This document shows, piece after piece, positions 9,806 through 18,598 of a DNA stretch of 64,000 bases. The notes under the pieces are model-generated. The model was not told the origin of the DNA, made no database searches, and worked only from the letters and a program-made list of their open reading frames with translations. The position numbers were made by a program, and so were the translations under genes. Source of the DNA: Croceibacterium atlanticum (lineage in GTDB: Bacteria > Pseudomonadota > Alphaproteobacteria > Sphingomonadales > Sphingomonadaceae); NCBI RefSeq assembly GCF_001008165.2, contig NZ_CP011452.2, forward strand, positions 372,001 through 436,000, written 5' to 3'. Every line of letters begins with the position of its first letter. Position 1 is the first letter of the stretch.

Positions 9806-11177
9806 AGGCTTCGCGGAACCGTTTTACGACGCGCAGGGCGATGTAGTTGAGCGCCAGCGTGACAAGGAACAGCACGAAGCCGAGTGCAAATGCGCTCAGC
9901 GTCGCGGGATGGTCAAAACTGCCCTCGCCGGTCAGCATGGCAACGATCTGGAAAGTCACCGTGGTCATGGCTTCCAACGGATTTGCGGTGAGATTGGCGG
10001 CCGCGCCGGCAGCCATCACCACGATCATCGTCTCGCCGATTGCGCGGCTGACGGCCAGCATGACCCCGGCGACGATGCCGGGCAGTGCGGCCGGGACCAG
10101 AACCTTGCGAATCGTCTCATTCGTGGTGGCGCCCATTGCCAGGCTGCCGTCACGCATGGCTTGCGGAACGGCGGCGATGGAATCGTCCGCCATGGAAGAG
10201 ACGAAGGGAATGATCATCACGCCCATGACCACGCCCGCGGCCAGAGCGCTTTCGCTGGAGGCGTTGCTGATGCCGATGGACAGGGCGATGTCACGCACGG
10301 CCGGGGCCACGGTCAGGGCCGCGAAATAGCCATAAACCACGGTCGGGACGCCGGCGAGAATTTCCAGCGTCGGCTTGAGCCAGGAACGCCAGCGCGGACT
10401 GGCATATTGCGTCAGATAGATCGCGCTCATCATGCCGAGCGGTATGGCGACCAGCATGGCAATGATCGCGCCGATATAGATAGTGCCCCAGAACAGCGGC
10501 AGCGCGCCATAGCGGGATGGATCGGCCTCGCTGCTCATCGGATCGGGCCCCCAATGGGTGCCGAACAGGAAGTCGATCGGGTTGATCATGCCGAAGAATC
10601 GGATCGTCTCGAAAACCAGGCTGATCAGAATGCCGAGCGTGGTCAGGATGGCGACCAGCGAGGCAAGCAGCAGAACCGCCATCACCATGCGTTCCACCTT
10701 GGTCCGCGCGGCGAAATCCGGTTTCAGGCGCAGGAATGACCAAGTGCCGCCCAGAAAGGCGATGATCAGGCTCACCCCGATTCCGATCGTGTTATAGCGG
10801 GACAGCGCATCGCGGAACGGTTCGACCAGTGCTGCCGCTTCGGGACGGAAAACGCCCTGTGCTGCGCCAGTGGCAACAGCGCGAGCTTCTGCCAGGATCG
10901 TCTGCCGCTGCATGCCGAATGCAGGCAGCTCCGCCGCGGCGGGATGGGCCAGCACAGATTGCATGACCAGCTCCGGCGCGACGGCGCCCCAGATCGCGGC
11001 GAAGAGAATCACCGGCGCCACGATCCACGCCGCCACATACCAGCCGTAATGAGACGGCAGCGCGGCGAGGCGCTGGTTGGGATCGCGGCGACGGAAACTC
11101 CAGGCCCGTGCCCGTGCCGCCAGCCACCCGGCCATACCGAGGCCGAGGGCCAGTAGAAACAGAATTGCGGGCGACAT
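9798..11177 (-). CDS. pstC: phosphate ABC transporter permease PstC
   Basis: 459 residues, longer than E. coli PstC (319). The N-terminal third (about 1-165) has three extra hydrophobic segments with a periplasmic stretch. The permease core carries the coupling loop DDSIAAVPQAMRDGSLAMGATTNETIRKVLVPAALPGIVAG followed by SRAIGETMIVVMAAG. Partner of PstA in the phosphate channel. Starts 18 bp after pstS stops and overlaps pstA by 8 bp. Confidence 0.95.
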   Translation of the reverse strand: MSPAILFLLALGLGMAGWLAARARAWSFRRRDPNQRLAALPSHYGWYVAAWIVAPVILFAAIWGAVAPELVMQSVLAHPAAAELPAFGMQRQTILAEARAVATGAAQGVFRPEAAALVEPFRDALSRYNTIGIGVSLIIAFLGGTWSFLRLKPDFAARTKVERMVMAVLLLASLVAILTTLGILISLVFETIRFFGMINPIDFLFGTHWGPDPMSSEADPSRYGALPLFWGTIYIGAIIAMLVAIPLGMMSAIYLTQYASPRWRSWLKPTLEILAGVPTVVYGYFAALTVAPAVRDIALSIGISNASSESALAAGVVMGVMIIPFVSSMADDSIAAVPQAMRDGSLAMGATTNETIRKVLVPAALPGIVAGVMLAVSRAIGETMIVVMAAGAAANLTANPLEAMTTVTFQIVAMLTGEGSFDHPATLSAFALGFVLFLVTLALNYIALRVVKRFREAYE

Positions 11178-11195
11178 CAGGCTGGCATTTTCCTG

Positions 11196-12242
11196 TTATT
11201 CGAAATCAGCAGCGGTCAGCGGAGTAAACTCCGTGGCGGCCGCAGCGCTCTTTGCCGCAGCATCGTCCGGATTGGCAACCAGTCCGATCGAAGTCAGCGG
11301 ACCGTCCTTGACCCAAGCATCCGCCCATGCGGCGATGAAATCGCGCAGACCCGGGATCGCATCCAGATGCCCGTTCTTCACATAGATGTAGAGCGGGCGG
11401 GCGCCCGGATAGGAGAAGTTCGAGATATTGGCATATGTCGGTTCGACGCCGTTCATGCGCAGGCCCTGCACGCGGTCGGCATTCTCTTCAAGATAGGAGA
11501 AGCCGAAAACCCCGACGGCCTGCGGATTCCCTTCGATCTTCTGGACGATCAGATTATCCTGCTCGCCCTGGTCGACATAGGATCCGTCGGAGCGGACTTC
11601 GGTGCAGATCTGCTGGAAGCGCGCTTCGTCGCTTTCCTTGATCGCTTCCATCGCGGGATTCGCTTCGCATCCCTTTTCCAGCACCAGTTCCTTCAGCGCG
11701 TCGCGGGTGCCGGACGTGGAAGGGGGGCCGTAAACGAGAATCGGTTCGTTCGGCAGGGAGGGATCGACATCGCTCCAGGTCCTGGCTGTCTGCTCTTCGC
11801 CATAAGGGCTGGCGGCGAGGGCGCGATAAACGATCTCCGGCGTCAGGTTCATCGAAATGCCGCCCTTCGATGAGGCGAAGGCGATACCGTCCAGGCCAAT
11901 CTGGATTTCGGTGATTTTTCCCACGCCATTTTGTTGGCAGGTTGCGAATTCGCTGGGCTTCATGCGGCGTGACGCGTTCACGATATCGGGCGTGTCAGCG
12001 CCCAGACCTTCGCAGAATAGGTTTACGCCGCCGCCGGTGCCGGTCGATTCGATGATCGGGGATTTATATTCCGGGTGCGAACGGGCGAACATTTCCGCCA
12101 CGGATTTCGCGAAGGGATAGACGGTCGAGGAGCCGACAGCGCGGATCGATTCGCGCGTGCCCCCGCCATCGGCCGAACCACCGCAGGAAGCCAGGGCGAG
12201 CGCACCAAGCGCGACAAACGGAAGACGCAGTTTCTTGATCAT
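11196..12242 (-). CDS. pstS: phosphate-binding periplasmic protein PstS
   Basis: 348 residues. The N-terminus is a lipoprotein signal (KLRLPFVALGALALASCGG, Cys20 as the lipid anchor). The phosphate-binding motifs are present: AVGSSTVYPFAKSVAE, ESTGTGGGVNLFCEG and PPSTSGTRDALKELV. It captures phosphate outside the inner membrane and hands it to PstC/PstA. Normal length for the long PstS group of alphaproteobacteria. 136 bp separate it from the porin gene upstream; only a weak Pho-box-like sequence is visible there, so it is probably read mainly from the porin promoter. Confidence 0.95.
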   Translation of the reverse strand: MIKKLRLPFVALGALALASCGGSADGGGTRESIRAVGSSTVYPFAKSVAEMFARSHPEYKSPIIESTGTGGGVNLFCEGLGADTPDIVNASRRMKPSEFATCQQNGVGKITEIQIGLDGIAFASSKGGISMNLTPEIVYRALAASPYGEEQTARTWSDVDPSLPNEPILVYGPPSTSGTRDALKELVLEKGCEANPAMEAIKESDEARFQQICTEVRSDGSYVDQGEQDNLIVQKIEGNPQAVGVFGFSYLEENADRVQGLRMNGVEPTYANISNFSYPGARPLYIYVKNGHLDAIPGLRDFIAAWADAWVKDGPLTSIGLVANPDDAAAKSAAAATEFTPLTAADFE

Positions 12243-12378
12243 CGGAAGAACCTTTCAGATAGGCCGCAGGGGCTAGCTAGGAAGGCTTTGTTACGGTCCA
12301 GAGACGACGGTTTGACATCGGGCCACCGAATTGGCGCCCTTGTGTGTTCCGGCCCTTTCGCGATGCTTTGCCTTCTTG

Positions 12379-13608
12379 TCAAAAATCCAGTTGCGCTCGC
12401 ATCACCAGCGAATCGACATTGTAGGCCCTGTTGCCATCCGGTTCGGCCAATATGGCACCCGAATATTTCTGTCGGCCATAATCCACCATCAGGCGTGTCT
12501 GGGCACTGGGCGTCCAGATCAGCGAGGCGCGGTAGCTGCTCTGCCGTCCGCCGGAAATATCGCCATCCGACAGGTCCAGATGATCGTAACGCAGATTGAC
12601 CTGCCACGCGCCCGGTCCGCCCTGGGTTACAGGCCGAACAGGTCGGATCCGGTCGAAACTGCCCTTGGAATAAGGGCGCGAATCACCCGGCGTCAGGAAC
12701 AGGCCGATTTCGGCATAGGCGCCATAGAAAGTCGGGTCGGCCATGCCGGGGCCGCGATCGACATGCTGGCGATAGACTTCACCCGTAACGTGGACCGGCC
12801 CGCGAATCGCCGCAAATTCCAGGCCTGTTCCCAATTCACTCTCGGCCGAAAAGCGCGCGGTATCGACCAGCTTGTTGCGCGCTGAATGCACCTGCGGACG
12901 CGCGGAATAACGCAGATCCGTTCCATCCTCGTACCAGGCGTAATGGACCGATCCGCCGAAATGCAGCTGCACATCGCCCAGGCGCGGCATCGCGGCGATA
13001 CGCACATCCGCGCTTCGATTCCTGTCGCCCAGATCCTCGATATTGTCGGTGAAGATCCCGGCCTGAACCAGAATGTCCTGCGCGACATATTGCCCGGACA
13101 CGCCGATACGCCGCTGGAACTGGAACGCATCTGTGAAGGCGCTTCGTTCTGCGAAGGAGATGGACAGAGAACTGGTCAGTTCTTCCAGTGTTTGCACGGT
13201 GTTGTGCTGGCCGGCGGTAATCAGCAGCGGGCCATTCTTGTAGCTGGCATAGGCATCCATGATCTGGTCTTCATGTTCCGAGAAATCCATCTCGAAACGG
13301 AAGGCAAAACCACCGGGGGCCGTGGCATCCACGCCTAGCCGGGCGCGGCGGAACTCGCTGTTATAGTCCTCCGCCAGATCCAGCGATTCCGGTGCATCGA
13401 TCTTACCGAGATCGACCTGGATTCGGCCGCGGGGCTTGATGCTCCACCCCTTCTTGTCGCCGATTCGCGGCGCGCCTTCGTCCAGCATCGGGATGGGGGC
13501 CGACTTCGCTGCATCGCTGCTGGAAGTATCGGCCTGTCCATGCGCGGCCGACGGCAGCAATGCCACTGGCAGCGCGAGCATGGAGGCGAGGGTGAGGCGG
13601 TGGATCAT
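12379..13608 (-). CDS. phosphate-selective porin (OprP/OprO family)
   Basis: 409 residues: Sec signal peptide (MIHRLTLASMLALPVALLPSAAHGQA), then a beta-barrel with alternating aromatic strands ending in RAQLDF, the usual C-terminal Phe for outer-membrane insertion. Motifs such as IKPRGRIQVDLGKID, RRARLGVDATAPGGFAFRFEMDF and ITAGQHNTVQTLEELTSS are those of the polyphosphate/phosphate-selective porin family. Its position between phoR and pstS, with a Pho box in front, supports a role in phosphate entry through the outer membrane. Substrate selectivity is inferred. Confidence 0.9.
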   Translation of the reverse strand: MIHRLTLASMLALPVALLPSAAHGQADTSSSDAAKSAPIPMLDEGAPRIGDKKGWSIKPRGRIQVDLGKIDAPESLDLAEDYNSEFRRARLGVDATAPGGFAFRFEMDFSEHEDQIMDAYASYKNGPLLITAGQHNTVQTLEELTSSLSISFAERSAFTDAFQFQRRIGVSGQYVAQDILVQAGIFTDNIEDLGDRNRSADVRIAAMPRLGDVQLHFGGSVHYAWYEDGTDLRYSARPQVHSARNKLVDTARFSAESELGTGLEFAAIRGPVHVTGEVYRQHVDRGPGMADPTFYGAYAEIGLFLTPGDSRPYSKGSFDRIRPVRPVTQGGPGAWQVNLRYDHLDLSDGDISGGRQSSYRASLIWTPSAQTRLMVDYGRQKYSGAILAEPDGNRAYNVDSLVMRAQLDF

Positions 13609-13633
13609 AAGATTGCTGACAAGTTACATGGAT

Positions 13634-13651
13634 GTGTCCGTAATGTGTCAG
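13634..13651 (-). promoter_or_regulatory. Pho box upstream of the porin-pst operon
   Basis: Minus-strand 18-mer CTGACACATTACGGACAC: two 7-mers (CTGACAC, CGGACAC) 11 bp apart, matching the Pho-box consensus at 13 of 18 positions. It ends 25 bp before the porin ATG, so the promoter would have a short leader. This is the likely site where PhoB switches on porin-pstSCAB-phoU. Confidence 0.6.
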
Positions 13652-13745
13652 CGCGCCTAGGCGTGCTTCATTGCAATTTTGTGACAATCGGCATTTGCAG
13701 CAAATTACTCGCGGGAAAGTATCGTGTTCCCAGAGATTTGCTGCG

Positions 13746-14945
13746 TCAGTCGGCCTGCGCTTCTTCTTCAGCGAGTGGCAGGCGGATCGTTACTGTCGTC
13801 CCGCGGCCGACCTTGCTGGAAATATCCAGCGTTCCCCGATGGCGCTCCACGATATGCTTGACGATGGCGAGGCCGAGGCCGGTTCCACCCGCAGCCCGGC
13901 TGCGTCCCGGATCCGTGCGGTAAAAGCGCCGCGTCAGATGCGGGATGTGTTCCGGCGCGATGCCTTCCCCGCGATCTTCTACTGAAATGATTGCCCGGCG
14001 GCGCTGGTCAGAGGTCAGGCGAACGGTGACCGGCAACGCCTGATCGCCATATTTCAGCCCGTTATCTACGAGGTTGCGCACCAATTGTTCTATCTGACGA
14101 TAGTCGCCGCGCACCATCACCGGATCCTCCGGCAAATGGAGGTCCAGCCGGTCGAGCCGGTCCGGTCCGGCGCCGTCGCGCGCGGCCTGACCGACGATAG
14201 GTGCCAGATCCACACGTTCCCGCGGCTGATCGTGTTTTTCGGCCTCCACGCGGGACAGGGACATCAGATCGTCCACCAGGCTCTGCAGCCGCCGTGCTTC
14301 GCGCAGAACGGTGCCGTGAAACCTGCCCGCCAGCTTGGGGTCGATATCGCCCCCTTCGTCCACCAGCGTTTCCATATAGCCGATGATGGAAGCGAGCGGG
14401 GTGCGCAGCTCGTGGCTGGCATTCGCTACGAAATCGGTATGGGCCCGGCTGACATCGGCTTCGGCGGTGCGATTGATCAGCTCGATCAGGGAATAGCGTG
14501 CGTCGAGTGGCTGGCGCGACATCTGCCAATTGCTGCGCGGCCCGGTCAGACCCTGGATCGTGGCGCTGCCGCCGCCGGAGCGGTTGAGCAAATCGACTGC
14601 CGCCGGATGGCGCAGCGCGACTCGCGCATCCTGCCCGACCACATGGGCGCCGATCGCTTCGCGTGCCGCCGCATTGGCCACGATGATTCGGTCCCCGTCG
14701 AGCATCAGCATGGGCAGGCCTGAATGTTCGATCAGATCGCGCATCCCCGTGCGCGTGAGCTTCACGCCTTCAGTGCTTTCTCGCTGGGGCGGCTCGGGAG
14801 GGGAGGCGGTCAGCCAGTAGGACGCGCACCAGACCAGCATGACGCCGAGCACGAGCCAGATATCCACGCCATAGAGGAGCATGACAATGCCCGTGGCGAG
14901 AGCCAGCACCACTCCTGATATGGGGAATTTCCGACCCTGCTCCAT
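13746..14945 (-). CDS. phoR: phosphate regulon sensor histidine kinase PhoR
   Basis: 399 residues. Two N-terminal membrane helices (about 8-48), a PAS-like region (~65-165), HisKA domain with phospho-acceptor His178 (VANASHELRTPLASIIGY), then the ATPase domain with N box LVRNLVDNGLKYG, G1 box DRGEGI and G2 box GGTGLGLAIVKHI. It controls PhoB phosphorylation together with PhoU and the Pst transporter. First gene of the locus; the 137-bp gap to the porin contains the Pho box. No box was seen before phoR itself. Confidence 0.95.
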   Translation of the reverse strand: MEQGRKFPISGVVLALATGIVMLLYGVDIWLVLGVMLVWCASYWLTASPPEPPQRESTEGVKLTRTGMRDLIEHSGLPMLMLDGDRIIVANAAAREAIGAHVVGQDARVALRHPAAVDLLNRSGGGSATIQGLTGPRSNWQMSRQPLDARYSLIELINRTAEADVSRAHTDFVANASHELRTPLASIIGYMETLVDEGGDIDPKLAGRFHGTVLREARRLQSLVDDLMSLSRVEAEKHDQPRERVDLAPIVGQAARDGAGPDRLDRLDLHLPEDPVMVRGDYRQIEQLVRNLVDNGLKYGDQALPVTVRLTSDQRRRAIISVEDRGEGIAPEHIPHLTRRFYRTDPGRSRAAGGTGLGLAIVKHIVERHRGTLDISSKVGRGTTVTIRLPLAEEEAQAD

Positions 14946-15016
14946 CGCTTGCCCATCTAACGGGCGCGCAGGATGGGGGCCAGCAAGAAAGACAGGGAAA
15001 GGTAAGTAAGACCGAC

Positions 15017-15091
15017 TGGTGACCCCTACGGGAATCGAACCCGTGTTTCAGCCGTGAGAGGGCCGCGTCCTGACCGCTAGACGAAGGGGCC
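15017..15091 (-). tRNA. tRNA-Glu (anticodon CTC)
   Basis: Minus strand folds as a full cloverleaf: acceptor GGCCCCT/AGGGGTC, D arm TCGTCTAGCGGTCAGGACG, anticodon stem CGGCC/GGCTG with loop CTCTCAC (anticodon CTC), T arm CGGGTTCGATTCCCG, discriminator A and an encoded CCA. Decodes GAG. Second of a tandem pair, 48 bp after the TTC isoacceptor. Confidence 0.96.
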
Positions 15092-15139
15092 CGGGTGTCA
15101 CTCTGGACAATGCCGGGATCGGCAAGTCTGCCACCCGGT

Positions 15140-15214
15140 TGGTGACCCCTACGGGAATCGAACCCGTGTTTCAGCCGTGAAAGGGCCGCGTCCTAACCGC
15201 TAGACGAAGGGGCC
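15140..15214 (-). tRNA. tRNA-Glu (anticodon TTC)
   Basis: Nearly identical to its neighbour. The anticodon loop is CTTTCAC (TTC), and the next difference is C to T in the D-arm region (GGTTAGGACG instead of GGTCAGGACG). CCA is encoded. It is the first gene of the tRNA-Glu pair, preceded by a good sigma-70-type promoter. Confidence 0.97.
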
Positions 15215-15234
15215 ACGCCCGGAGGCGAGGCGCG

Positions 15235-15263
15235 CAATTAGGAGGAGGATTGGAATCGGTCAA
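15235..15263 (-). promoter_or_regulatory. promoter of the tRNA-Glu pair
   Basis: Minus strand: TTGACC (15258-15263), 17-bp spacer, TAATTG (15235-15240). Transcription would begin about 15 bp before the mature 5' end of tRNA-Glu(TTC). A GC-rich stretch follows the -10, as in stringently controlled stable-RNA promoters. Confidence 0.6.
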
Positions 15264-15295
15264 GCCCTATGCTGCATAAGTTTGCAACTTCCTGC

Positions 15296-17077
15296 TCAAT
15301 CGGCCCAGGCCGCATCCTCCAGATGCAGCTCTGCCCGGGGCGTATTGCCCCAGTCGTCGGTCTTGGCGCGGCCTGCCAGCCACAGCTTGCGGCCAGAGGC
15401 GCCGTGCAGCAGCGCCTGGCCCAGTTCCGTGTCCTCCAGTCGGAAACCGATCGCCTTGAAGGAACCGCCGTCATTGCCACCGGCAACGATTCGCACATGG
15501 CCACTGCCGACTACATCCGCCTTGATCAGGTGCACGGGGCCAACGGCCACGCGCGGACCGGGCCAGCCGACACCGAAGGGGCCGGCAATTTCCAGCGTAT
15601 CCACAAGTTCCGGCGTAAGGCCGCGCGGGGCCAGTGCGAGATCGAGAGTCGTGACCTGTTGTGCCGATGCGCGCGCGACCGGGCCGGCGAGTCTCTCATT
15701 CAGCCAGTCGGAAAATTCCTCCAGCTTTTCCTCCGCGACAGTCAGGCCCGCAGCCATTGCGTGACCTCCGCCCGCAACGAGGAGGCCTTTTTCTCGGGCG
15801 CCGATGATCGCTGCGCCAAGATCCACTCCGGCAATCGATCGGCCCGAACCCTTGCCCTGTCCGTTCTCGTCATCCAGCGCGATGACCAGCGAAGGCTTGC
15901 CGGTCTTTTCCTTGATTCGGCCCGCCACGATGCCGATCACGCCCGGGTGCCAGCCGCGGCCCGACACGACATGGACGGGGCGGTTGTGCTGCGCGGAAAG
16001 CTGTTCCTCCGCAGCTTCCTGTACCGCCGCTTCGATGGCGCGGCGTTCCTCGTTGAGGCGCGACAGCTGGGCAGAGATGGCCTGCGCTTCCTGCGGATCC
16101 TCCGTCGTCAACAGCCGAACGCCCAGGGTCGCTTCGCCCACGCGGCCCCCGGCATTGATTCGCGGGCCGAGTGCGAAACCGCAATCGCTGCAACTGGGTG
16201 GCCGGGTGAGCCTGCTTGCATCGATCAGCGCTGACAGGCCGACATTCCGGCGGCGCGCCATGATCTTCAGCCCCTGCGCAACAAAGGCACGGTTGAGACC
16301 GCGAATCGCCGCCACATCGGCCACGGTGCCCAGCGCCACCAGATCGAGCAGGCCCAGCAGGTCCGGTTCCTTGCGGTCAGCGAAATAGCCACGCATCCGC
16401 AAAGTGCGGGTGACGGCCACGGCCAGCAGGAAGGCGACGCCAACCGCTGCAAGATGGCCGTGGGAGGCGGCCAGATCGTTCTCGTCCAGCCGATTCGGGT
16501 TCACCAGCGCGAAAGCGCGGGGCAAATCGGGTGCGCATTTGTGATGATCGACCACGATAACGTCGATCCCTGCATCATGCGCCATACCCAGCGCCTCATG
16601 CGCCATCGCGCCGCAATCCACGGTCACGACAAGACTGGATCCTTCTTCGCCCAGACGGACCAGCGCTTGTCCACTGGGGCCATAGCCTTCCAGCAGGCGA
16701 TCGGGGATATAATGCCGCGCATCATGGCCCAGCAGCCGGAACAGGCGAATCAGCAAGGCCGCGCTGGTCGCGCCGTCCACGTCGTAATCGCCGTAAATCG
16801 TGACCTGTTCACGCGAGATTATCGCTTCGGCAATGCGTTGCGCCGCCTGATCCATGTCCCTGAATTCAGAAGGATCGGGCAGGAAACCGCGAAGGCTGGG
16901 ATTGCGGTGCAGATCCAGATCTTCGCGCGGAACCCCGCGTGAGAGCAGGAGCTGGGTGACGATATCGTCTTCCAGTCCGGCCGCGCCGCCAGGGAGTTCC
17001 ATATTGCCGCCGCGCCACCGCCAGGCCTTGCCGGACAGGGATCGTTCGACGCCCAACACTGCTTGCATGGGAACCAT
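15296..17077 (-). CDS. recJ: single-stranded-DNA-specific exonuclease RecJ
   Basis: 593 residues, a 5'-3' ssDNA exonuclease in recombination and mismatch repair. The DHH phosphoesterase motifs are all seen: YGDYDVDGATSAALL (motif I), VTVDCGAMAHEAL, VVDHHKCAPDLP (DHH motif III), LVNPNR and GTVADVAAIRGLNR. The DHHA1 domain follows, with SGRGWHPGVIGIVAGRIKEK and GSGRSIAG...GGHAMAAGLTV. Length is normal for the family. The tRNA-Glu genes lie downstream on the same strand behind their own promoter. Confidence 0.96.
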   Translation of the reverse strand: MVPMQAVLGVERSLSGKAWRWRGGNMELPGGAAGLEDDIVTQLLLSRGVPREDLDLHRNPSLRGFLPDPSEFRDMDQAAQRIAEAIISREQVTIYGDYDVDGATSAALLIRLFRLLGHDARHYIPDRLLEGYGPSGQALVRLGEEGSSLVVTVDCGAMAHEALGMAHDAGIDVIVVDHHKCAPDLPRAFALVNPNRLDENDLAASHGHLAAVGVAFLLAVAVTRTLRMRGYFADRKEPDLLGLLDLVALGTVADVAAIRGLNRAFVAQGLKIMARRRNVGLSALIDASRLTRPPSCSDCGFALGPRINAGGRVGEATLGVRLLTTEDPQEAQAISAQLSRLNEERRAIEAAVQEAAEEQLSAQHNRPVHVVSGRGWHPGVIGIVAGRIKEKTGKPSLVIALDDENGQGKGSGRSIAGVDLGAAIIGAREKGLLVAGGGHAMAAGLTVAEEKLEEFSDWLNERLAGPVARASAQQVTTLDLALAPRGLTPELVDTLEIAGPFGVGWPGPRVAVGPVHLIKADVVGSGHVRIVAGGNDGGSFKAIGFRLEDTELGQALLHGASGRKLWLAGRAKTDDWGNTPRAELHLEDAAWAD

Positions 17078-17277
17078 GTGAAAATCCTATAATCGGTCCA
17101 TTGCCGCGTGCAATGAAGGGGCAGGGACTGCGCACTGATGTCTGGCGATCAGGTCCGTTTCGGATCAAGAACCGATGGGCTGGACTCGACCTTGCGGGGT
17201 TTTCGTTACACTACACAGAGTTGGAACGCCCGGCAGCAGGTTTGTCGGGTGCTACGGGCCGCAATTTCGGGGGTCGA

Positions 17278-18024
17278 ATGTCGGCAGTCTCGCTCCTTTT
17301 TGAGCCCGGAAAGCGGCCATCTGTCGAAAATATCCGGAGTCTGGCGGAGAGGGACGGCCAATTCTCCATTGGGCTCGATTCTCCGCAAATTTCCGCCGGT
17401 GATGCGGGCGGCATTCGGGACGTTGGACGGATGGAAATCGTCGCGAACGGCCTGTGCTTCGATATTTCCGGCCTTTCGCCCGGCGAATCCGAGCCGGTTA
17501 CGAGTGCTGCGCATCTATTCGGCTTGCCGAACGAGATTGGCGATTCTCATCTGGAAGCGATCTTGATCCGTCCGGGACCGCATATCGCCGCCGCGCGCCT
17601 GATGCTTCCGGTTGCGCGCTGCCTCGCCGGGCTGGGGGCTTCTTTTGCGCTGCTCCCCGGGGTGCAGGCAGTGGCATGGCATAGTGCGCGTAGCTGGTCT
17701 TCGCCGGAACATTTTCGCAGCTCGGTCCTGCGCTGGATTGATGGAGGCGTCTTCCCCGGCCTGGGCCTTGCTGCGCTCCTGCCTTTGCAGGATGGCGGGA
17801 TGGCGAGCGAAGGGCTGTCGCTGTTTACCGGGCAGGAGATCCGCCTGGCGCCCGAATTGGCGAGCGACCGCAGGCAGGGTGCGCAGCTCGCTGTGCGGCT
17901 GATGCACTGGCTGGTCGAGCGCGGAAATCTGGCCGAACGCGAAGAAATATCCGGGCCTGAAAGTGAACAATTAATCCTTGAACCTTCATCGGACCGCAAA
18001 GTGGTAGAGGTTCGGAAGGGTTAA
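17278..18024 (+). CDS. uncharacterised conserved protein
   Basis: 248 residues from ATG 17278, which is preceded by GGGGG four bases upstream. The frame is open back to an ATG at 17101, adding 59 residues of no recognisable character. The protein is soluble, with no signal peptide and no membrane helix. Landmarks are SAAHLFGLPNEIGDSHLEA, RPGPHIAAARLMLPVARCLAGLGA, a VAWHSARSWSSPEHFR stretch and FTGQEIRLAPEL near the end. I do not recognise a named domain. It is followed 32 bp later by the AHH-type nuclease-like gene on the same strand, so the two may form a pair. Confidence 0.6.
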   Translation: MSAVSLLFEPGKRPSVENIRSLAERDGQFSIGLDSPQISAGDAGGIRDVGRMEIVANGLCFDISGLSPGESEPVTSAAHLFGLPNEIGDSHLEAILIRPGPHIAAARLMLPVARCLAGLGASFALLPGVQAVAWHSARSWSSPEHFRSSVLRWIDGGVFPGLGLAALLPLQDGGMASEGLSLFTGQEIRLAPELASDRRQGAQLAVRLMHWLVERGNLAEREEISGPESEQLILEPSSDRKVVEVRKG

Positions 18025-18056
18025 AGGTTTCACGGCACCAGCGATATTGCGGCCGA

Positions 18057-18581
18057 TTGCAGGCGGACCGGCAATTCCTGCCGTTCCGATCAGTCAATCG
18101 ACGAGGCAGTTCCGGTTACAAGCCCGGCCTGCAAAGGCACCATCTCCTGCCCCGGCAATTACTGGGCGAAGAGTGCTTTGGCGCATTCTTCCGCTCGATT
18201 GGCCCGACCCGCATCGGATTCGACGACTTCCGCCGCAACGGATTGTTGCTTCCGGCCAATGGCGAAGTGGCGATGCGCCTGCGTTTGCCACTGCATAGAG
18301 GGCCGCACCGCCACTATAATGACATGGTTGCCCAGCGCATGGGCCAGATAGAGCGCAGCTGGTCCGTTTCAGCCCCAGCCGCGCCCGACACGGCGTGCGA
18401 GGAGGCGGTGATGCGAATCAGCCTGCTGCAACGTGCGCTGCGCCGCAGCCTGCTTCAGCCAGATAGGCCGCGTGTCCGACTCAGCCGGAAATGCCCCCTG
18501 GACGCCGGGCTGGATTTCTCCGAACTCGACGCCATGGTGGAGAGCCTGTGGGCCGGGACGGACGTGGTGGAGCAGGCCTGA
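18057..18581 (+). CDS. AHH domain protein (HNH/ENDO VII nuclease-like)
   Basis: 174 residues. The segment GLQRHHLLPRQLL, followed by FDDFRRNGLLLPANGE and LPLHRGPHRHYNDMVAQRMGQIE, matches the AHH family of the HNH/ENDO VII nuclease superfamily, with paired histidines and a downstream HxxY/N pattern as candidate metal and catalytic residues. TTG 18057 is the listed start, but the frame is open further upstream and the SD is poor, so the N-terminus is uncertain. AHH domains are best known as toxin tips of polymorphic systems; here the gene is stand-alone with no secretion module or obvious immunity gene, which points to a housekeeping or unknown role. Confidence 0.65.
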   Translation: MQADRQFLPFRSVNRRGSSGYKPGLQRHHLLPRQLLGEECFGAFFRSIGPTRIGFDDFRRNGLLLPANGEVAMRLRLPLHRGPHRHYNDMVAQRMGQIERSWSVSAPAAPDTACEEAVMRISLLQRALRRSLLQPDRPRVRLSRKCPLDAGLDFSELDAMVESLWAGTDVVEQA

Positions 18582-18598
18582 ACCGGTCAGGCCTGTTG

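Noticed and set aside
12243-12378. Pho box directly upstream of pstS
   Set aside because: Best candidate (ATGTCAAACCGTCGTCTC on the minus strand) has one good half-site only; not strong enough to list.
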